Positions 14,838 through 18,406 of a stretch of DNA of 18,406 nt are shown piece by piece. The translations under genes and the position numbers were made by a program. Numbering within the stretch: position 1 is the first letter of the stretch; the number at the start of each line of letters is the position of its first letter. The notes below the pieces were generated by a model. The model saw nothing but the letters and a program-made list of their open reading frames with translations, had not been told where the DNA came from and did no database searches. Origin of the DNA: Prevotella sp. UBA746 (lineage in GTDB: Bacteria; Bacteroidota; Bacteroidia; Bacteroidales; Bacteroidaceae); contig DBKQ01000088.1 in assembly GCA_002298545.1 (NCBI GenBank), positions 1 through 18,406 of the forward strand. Direction: 5' to 3'.

Positions 14838-15788
14838 TTAGAAGAATTTCGTTTCCTGTCCCTCAATCTCGCTCAGCAGCATGTTGGCAAGACGGCTTGT
14901 GCCCAGGCGGAACCATTTGTTCGTGAGCCATTTCTCGCCCAAAACCTCTTTCACTATGGTGTAGTAGATAAGGGCGTCCATCACGCTGTTTATGCCTCCT
15001 GCAGGCTTGAAACCAATCTGAATGCCCGTCTCGTCGTAGTATTCCTTGATAGCCTGACACATCACGTAGGCAGCCTCTGGAGTGGCAGCCGGCTCAAGCT
15101 TTCCGGTAGAAGTCTTGATGTAGTCGGCACCCGCATACATGGCGATGATAGAAGCCTTCTTGATGTTCGAGGCGGTCTTTAGGCAGCCCGTTTCAAGGAT
15201 TACCTTCATGGCATGCTCGCCGCAAACCTGTTTCAGTTCGCTGATTTCGTCGGCAACACCCTCATAGTCGCCGCTCAGGAACTTGCCCACGGGCATAACG
15301 ATATCAATCTCTGTAGCACCGTCTTTTATCGCCAGTGCAGTCTCAGCCACCTTCACCTCGATAAGAGCCTGAGACGAAGGGAAACTGCCTGATACGCAAG
15401 CTATCTCAACGCCGTCTATCTCCAATGTTTCGCTTACAACCTTTGCGAAGCATGGATAAACACAAATCGTGGCAACGTGTGGCAGATCGCCGTATGCCTC
15501 GTCAAACTGGTTTACGCGCTCTGTAAAGGCAAGTACGCTCTCCTCCGAGTCGGTAGTCTTCAGCGTGGTAAGTTCGATGCTTCCCATAAGGAATTTCTTC
15601 ACGTCGAGGTTGTCGTTCTCGTGCACCTTTTCGGCAATGATTTTCTTTACAGCCTCGCGCACTTCGTTGTCGTCGAGATTAGTGTTGTATTTGCTCAGCG
15701 CCTCTTCGTATTTGTCGGTTTTCGGAGCGTTGTCGTTAATCTTCTTGATAATGCTTTCGCTCTTCGGATTTTCTTTTTCTGTCATCAT
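14838..15788 (-). CDS. deoC: Deoxyribose-phosphate aldolase
   Basis: Cleaves 2-deoxyribose 5-phosphate to glyceraldehyde 3-phosphate and acetaldehyde in deoxynucleoside breakdown. The Schiff-base lysine is K225 in YIKTSTGK, the second active-site lysine K261 in GFKPAGGI, and the proton-relay Asp lies in EIDIVMPVG (D162). The 316-aa length exceeds the 220-260 aa of the classic enzymes because of a polar N-terminal extension of about 60 residues that I associate with Bacteroidota forms. The gene starts with two ATG codons (15788 and 15785); either could be used. It is last in the run dtd, MazG-like, deoC, 35 bp after the MazG-like gene. Confidence 0.95.
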   Translation of the reverse strand: MMTEKENPKSESIIKKINDNAPKTDKYEEALSKYNTNLDDNEVREAVKKIIAEKVHENDNLDVKKFLMGSIELTTLKTTDSEESVLAFTERVNQFDEAYGDLPHVATICVYPCFAKVVSETLEIDGVEIACVSGSFPSSQALIEVKVAETALAIKDGATEIDIVMPVGKFLSGDYEGVADEISELKQVCGEHAMKVILETGCLKTASNIKKASIIAMYAGADYIKTSTGKLEPAATPEAAYVMCQAIKEYYDETGIQIGFKPAGGINSVMDALIYYTIVKEVLGEKWLTNKWFRLGTSRLANMLLSEIEGQETKFF

Positions 15789-15823
15789 AGTGTTATTCTT
15801 TTTTATTTGGTTTATATTTATTT

Positions 15824-16207
15824 TTATTCGTCATTTTCTTGTTGCAGTGGCGATGCGGAATTGCTGTCGGGTGGGGTAGAGTCGCCTGATAATTTTGGGT
15901 TGTTCTTATGTCTCTCCTTGTCCCTCCGTGTCTTCTTCTCGAAGCTCTTTTTCAGTTCCTTCGTTAGGTCCACCCCTGTTTGGTTGGCAAGGCAGATAAG
16001 CACCCACAGCACGTCTGCCATCTCCTCGCCGAGATTCGGCTTTTCGCCTTTCTTAAAGCTCTGGTCGCCGTATGTGCGGGCAATAACCCTTGCCAGTTCG
16101 CCCACTTCTTCTGTCAGACAAGCCATATTGGTGAGTTCCGAGAAATACCTTACTCCATAGGTCCTAATCCAATTATCTACCTGTTCTTGCGCTTCCTTTA
16201 TTGTCAT
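15824..16207 (-). CDS. MazG-like nucleotide pyrophosphohydrolase
   Basis: A 127-aa protein of the all-alpha NTP pyrophosphohydrolase fold, expected to hydrolyse (d)NTPs to monophosphates. Metal-binding motifs are EEVGE (33-37) and EEMAD (61-65), the usual ExxE and ExxD pair. After about residue 90 a charged, low-complexity tail follows (KTRRDKERHK, then Ser/Pro/Asn-rich), probably disordered. I chose the ATG at 16207 over a GTG at 16213 because AGGAG lies five bases before it, overlapping the dtd stop. The genes are thus translationally linked, with 2 bp between them. With dtd and deoC it forms a nucleotide and tRNA quality-control run. The substrate is unknown. Confidence 0.9.
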   Translation of the reverse strand: MTIKEAQEQVDNWIRTYGVRYFSELTNMACLTEEVGELARVIARTYGDQSFKKGEKPNLGEEMADVLWVLICLANQTGVDLTKELKKSFEKKTRRDKERHKNNPKLSGDSTPPDSNSASPLQQENDE

Positions 16208-16209
16208 TT

Positions 16210-16662
16210 TCACTCCTTGTTTTTAGTGTCCATACAAATAGTTACTGGTCCATCGTTGAGCAGTTCCACCTTCATGTCTGCCCCGAATTCTCCTGTTCCT
16301 ACAGGTTTACCCAAGGCAGCACTCAAATCCTTGCAGAACTTCTCGTAGAGCGGTATGGAAATCTCGTGTGGTGCAGCATGAATCCACGACGGACGGTTGC
16401 CTTTCTTTGTGGATGCCATGAGCGTGAACTGGCTAACTACTATTATGTCGCCGCCGTCGTCAAGAATTGAGCGGTTCATAATGCCGTTCTCATCGTCGAA
16501 AACACGCAGGTTTACTGTCTTTTTCACAAGCCAGTCTATATCCTCCTGACTGTCCTCGCATCCTATTCCGAGAAGGATCAGGAAGCCTTTCCCGATACTT
16601 GCTTTCGTATTGCCGTTTATCGTTACCGAAGCGTGGCTCACGCGCTGTATTACTACTTTCAT
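16210..16662 (-). CDS. dtd: D-aminoacyl-tRNA deacylase
   Basis: A 150-aa enzyme that removes D-amino acids (and glycine) wrongly attached to tRNA. Hallmark motifs are all present: SQFTLMA (with T80), GNRPSW, and NDGPVT, which carries the Gly-cisPro pair responsible for chiral proofreading. Start MKVVIQRV and length are standard. It lies 113 bp downstream of uvrC and has its own promoter, so it can be expressed apart from uvrC. The stop overlaps the ribosome-binding site of the MazG-like gene. Confidence 0.97.
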   Translation of the reverse strand: MKVVIQRVSHASVTINGNTKASIGKGFLILLGIGCEDSQEDIDWLVKKTVNLRVFDDENGIMNRSILDDGGDIIVVSQFTLMASTKKGNRPSWIHAAPHEISIPLYEKFCKDLSAALGKPVGTGEFGADMKVELLNDGPVTICMDTKNKE

Positions 16663-16682
16663 TCTATATCCTTTTCTGCTTA

Positions 16683-16714
16683 CAAAGTTATGCTTTTATT
16701 GATTTCCTTGCAAA
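16683..16714 (-). promoter_or_regulatory. Promoter of the dtd-MazG-deoC unit
   Basis: On the minus strand TTTG (16711-16714) is followed after 20 nt by TAACTTTG (16683-16690), the Bacteroidota layout. It lies between uvrC and dtd, about 20 bp before the dtd ATG (16662). Confidence 0.75.
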
Positions 16715-16775
16715 CTATTCACCATAAAGTTTTATATAATCCTCTTTATTATATTCTCATGCCGTTTCTTTTGGG

Positions 16776-18406
16776 TTAGCTCTCTCCCCCTTGGGGGAGC
16801 TGGAGGGGGCTTTCTTGGGGGAGCTGGAGGGGACTTTCTTGGGGAAGCTGGAGGGGACTAAAATGCTTTCTTATTATCTCCGCCTTCTGCTTGCCTATAA
16901 CGTCTGCCAATTCTTCAAGGCTGCTCTCACGTATCTTCTTTACTGTTTTAAAGGCTTTTAGAAGAGTTTCTTTTGTCTTCGGACCAATTCCCTTGATATC
17001 GTCGAGCTCGGAGTGCAGAGCATGCTTAGAACGCTTGTCGCGGTGGAAAGTAATGGCAAAGCGGTGTACCTCGTCTTGGATGTGCGTAAGCAAGTGGAAA
17101 AGTTCGCTGTCGGTCTTCATTCCTATCACCTTTGGCGGAAAGCCATAGAGCAGTTCGTTGGTGCGGTGGCGGTCGTCTTTTGCCAGTCCGGCAATGGGAA
17201 TATCGAGGTGTAGCTCGTCTTCTACGACCTCTCTCACGACCTCCATCTGTCCCTTTCCTCCATCCGTTATAATCAGGTCGGGCAGCGGCTGTTCTTCTTC
17301 CATAAGTCGTGTGTAGCGGCGTTTTACCACCTCCTTCATCGAGGCATAATCATCCGGTCCCACCACGGTCTTTATATTGTATTTACGATAGTCCTTCTTG
17401 CTTGGCTTCATCTTTTTGAACACCACACAGGCGGCTACAGCATCCGTTCCGCTGATGTTCGAGTTATCGAAACACTCTATCTGATACGGCATTTTGGGCA
17501 GCCTTAGTGCCTGTTGTATCTCCTTCATCAGGCGTACTGCCTTTTGTTCAGGGTTAAGCTTTTCTGCCTGTTTCAAGCGATCAAAACGATACTGCTTGCC
17601 GTTCATTTCGGAGAGTTCCAATAGTGTGCGCTTGTCGCCGCGTTGTGGTATGGTGATAGTAATACCCTCGAGCGGCAGTTCTATCTCATAAGGAACTACG
17701 ATTTCCTTGGATGTACTGCCCAATTTTTCCCTTATCTGCACTATGGCGAGGGGCAACAGCTCCTCGTCTGTCTCGTCAAGTTTCTTCTTGAATTCAAAGG
17801 TAAAGGCTTGGTTTATGTTGCCGTTGGTAACGTGGATGTAGTTTACGAAAGCCAGATTGTCGCTGTCTGTAACCGAGAATACGTCCACATTGTTTATAGT
17901 ATGGCTCACCACCTCACTCTTTGAGCAGAAATCCTTCAGTAGCATGTATTTCTTCTTTATCTCCTCGGCTTCCTCGAATTTCAGTTCTTCGGCAAGACTT
18001 TGCATCTCGTCAAAAAGCATCTTCTCCACGTCTCGCGTATTTCCTTTAAGTATCTCCCTTGCCTGGTTTATATTCTTCATATATTCATCGTGGGATTGCT
18101 TTCCGATACATGCGCCGTCGCAGTTTTTGATGTGATAGTCCAGACATGGACGGTATTTCCCCTGCTTTATCCCCTCTTCTGTTATTGGCATGCGGCATGT
18201 GCGCGGCTTATAGAGCTTCTTTATAATATCCAATAGACCGTACATTGTTCCTACATGACTGTATGGACCGTAAAACGTGCCGAATTTCTTGTTTATAACT
18301 CTTGTCTTGAATATTCTCGGATAAAATTCCTTTGTGATGCATATCGATGGATAAGTCTTGCCGTCTTTCAAGAGAATGTTATATTTCGGCTGGTATTTCT
18401 TTATCC
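16776..18406 (-). CDS. uvrC: Excinuclease ABC subunit C, 5' truncated by the window edge
   Basis: The frame is open to the right edge; most of the N-terminal GIY-YIG nuclease domain, including its catalytic part, lies outside. Visible parts in order are: the end of that domain with GTFYGPYS and a CRMPI ... YRPCLDYHIKNCDGACIG cysteine cluster; a UVR motif (EELKFEEAEEIKKKY) that contacts UvrB; and the RNase H-like 5'-incision domain with FDNSNISGTD, ITDGGKGQM and the later FHRDKR. A helix-hairpin-helix pair (DDIKGIGPKTKETLL; ELADVIGKQKAEIIRKHF) follows. UvrC cuts damaged DNA on both sides in nucleotide excision repair. The protein should end near KHF; instead it runs 27 residues further into the repeat SPLQLPQE, SPLQLPQE, SPLQLPQGGES. 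Confidence 0.97.
   Translation of the reverse strand, partial: IKKYQPKYNILLKDGKTYPSICITKEFYPRIFKTRVINKKFGTFYGPYSHVGTMYGLLDIIKKLYKPRTCRMPITEEGIKQGKYRPCLDYHIKNCDGACIGKQSHDEYMKNINQAREILKGNTRDVEKMLFDEMQSLAEELKFEEAEEIKKKYMLLKDFCSKSEVVSHTINNVDVFSVTDSDNLAFVNYIHVTNGNINQAFTFEFKKKLDETDEELLPLAIVQIREKLGSTSKEIVVPYEIELPLEGITITIPQRGDKRTLLELSEMNGKQYRFDRLKQAEKLNPEQKAVRLMKEIQQALRLPKMPYQIECFDNSNISGTDAVAACVVFKKMKPSKKDYRKYNIKTVVGPDDYASMKEVVKRRYTRLMEEEQPLPDLIITDGGKGQMEVVREVVEDELHLDIPIAGLAKDDRHRTNELLYGFPPKVIGMKTDSELFHLLTHIQDEVHRFAITFHRDKRSKHALHSELDDIKGIGPKTKETLLKAFKTVKKIRESSLEELADVIGKQKAEIIRKHFSPLQLPQESPLQLPQESPLQLPQGGES
16790..16861. repeat. Three 24-bp repeats inside the uvrC 3' end
   Basis: Units lie at 16790-16813, 16814-16837 and 16838-16861, each beginning CTTGGGG and containing GCTGGAGGGG. 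At the left end CTCCCCC (16784-16790) and GGGGGAG (16793-16799) form a hairpin with a TT loop. The 24-bp period keeps frame, giving an 8-residue protein repeat. Confidence 0.92.

Noticed and set aside
15824..15900. A decayed copy of the uvrC tail repeat in the MazG-like gene tail (SASPLQQ)
   Set aside because: Only a few residues agree and the DNA does not match the 24-bp unit convincingly.

Overview
The window looks like chromosomal DNA of a Bacteroidales bacterium, probably Prevotella or a close relative. The evidence is Bacteroidota-type promoters (TTTG, about 19-20 nt, then TAnnTTTG), few Shine-Dalgarno sequences, a TonB-dependent receptor with a carboxypeptidase-regulatory-like N-terminal domain, an M56 peptidase with a TonB domain, and a uvrC-dtd-MazG-deoC gene order I associate with this group. 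The genus is inferred from memory, not from a search.

Left part (1-5511). A 5'-truncated M56 peptidase with a TonB-like C-terminus (+) meets a two-gene minus-strand unit at a shared bidirectional terminator. That unit is a TonB-dependent receptor followed by a periplasmic phosphoesterase resembling tartrate-resistant (purple) acid phosphatase. Together they suggest uptake linked to hydrolysis of a phosphorylated nutrient.

Middle part (5512-8640). An unrecognised 378-aa protein (+) with a textbook promoter is followed by an AT-rich accessory stretch. This holds a long imperfect inverted repeat, a 50-codon remnant that looks like the C-terminal tail of an ATPase gene, a 4 x 22-bp tandem repeat array, and a 378-aa archaeal-type (STAND/MNS-like) ATPase gene. 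The ATPase gene lies between two identical 45-bp repeats, each built of two tandem TTACC/GGTAA palindromes. This cassette is the most interesting and least explained part of the window.

Right part (8640-18406). Mostly housekeeping: a small stand-alone PAS protein downstream of polA (-), with a 9-bp minisatellite between them; a polyprenyl diphosphate synthase (+) divergent from polA across a second 22-bp tandem repeat array; a large secreted protein of unknown function (-); and the minus-strand run uvrC (cut by the window edge), dtd, MazG-like pyrophosphohydrolase and deoC, covering DNA repair, tRNA proofreading and nucleotide clean-up. The uvrC reading frame runs into a 24-bp repeat that adds an 8-residue-repeat tail to the protein.

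I saw no tRNA, rRNA, CRISPR array, insertion-sequence transposase or phage gene. Motifs were read by eye. Families are named from memory of their motifs, and no database search was done.
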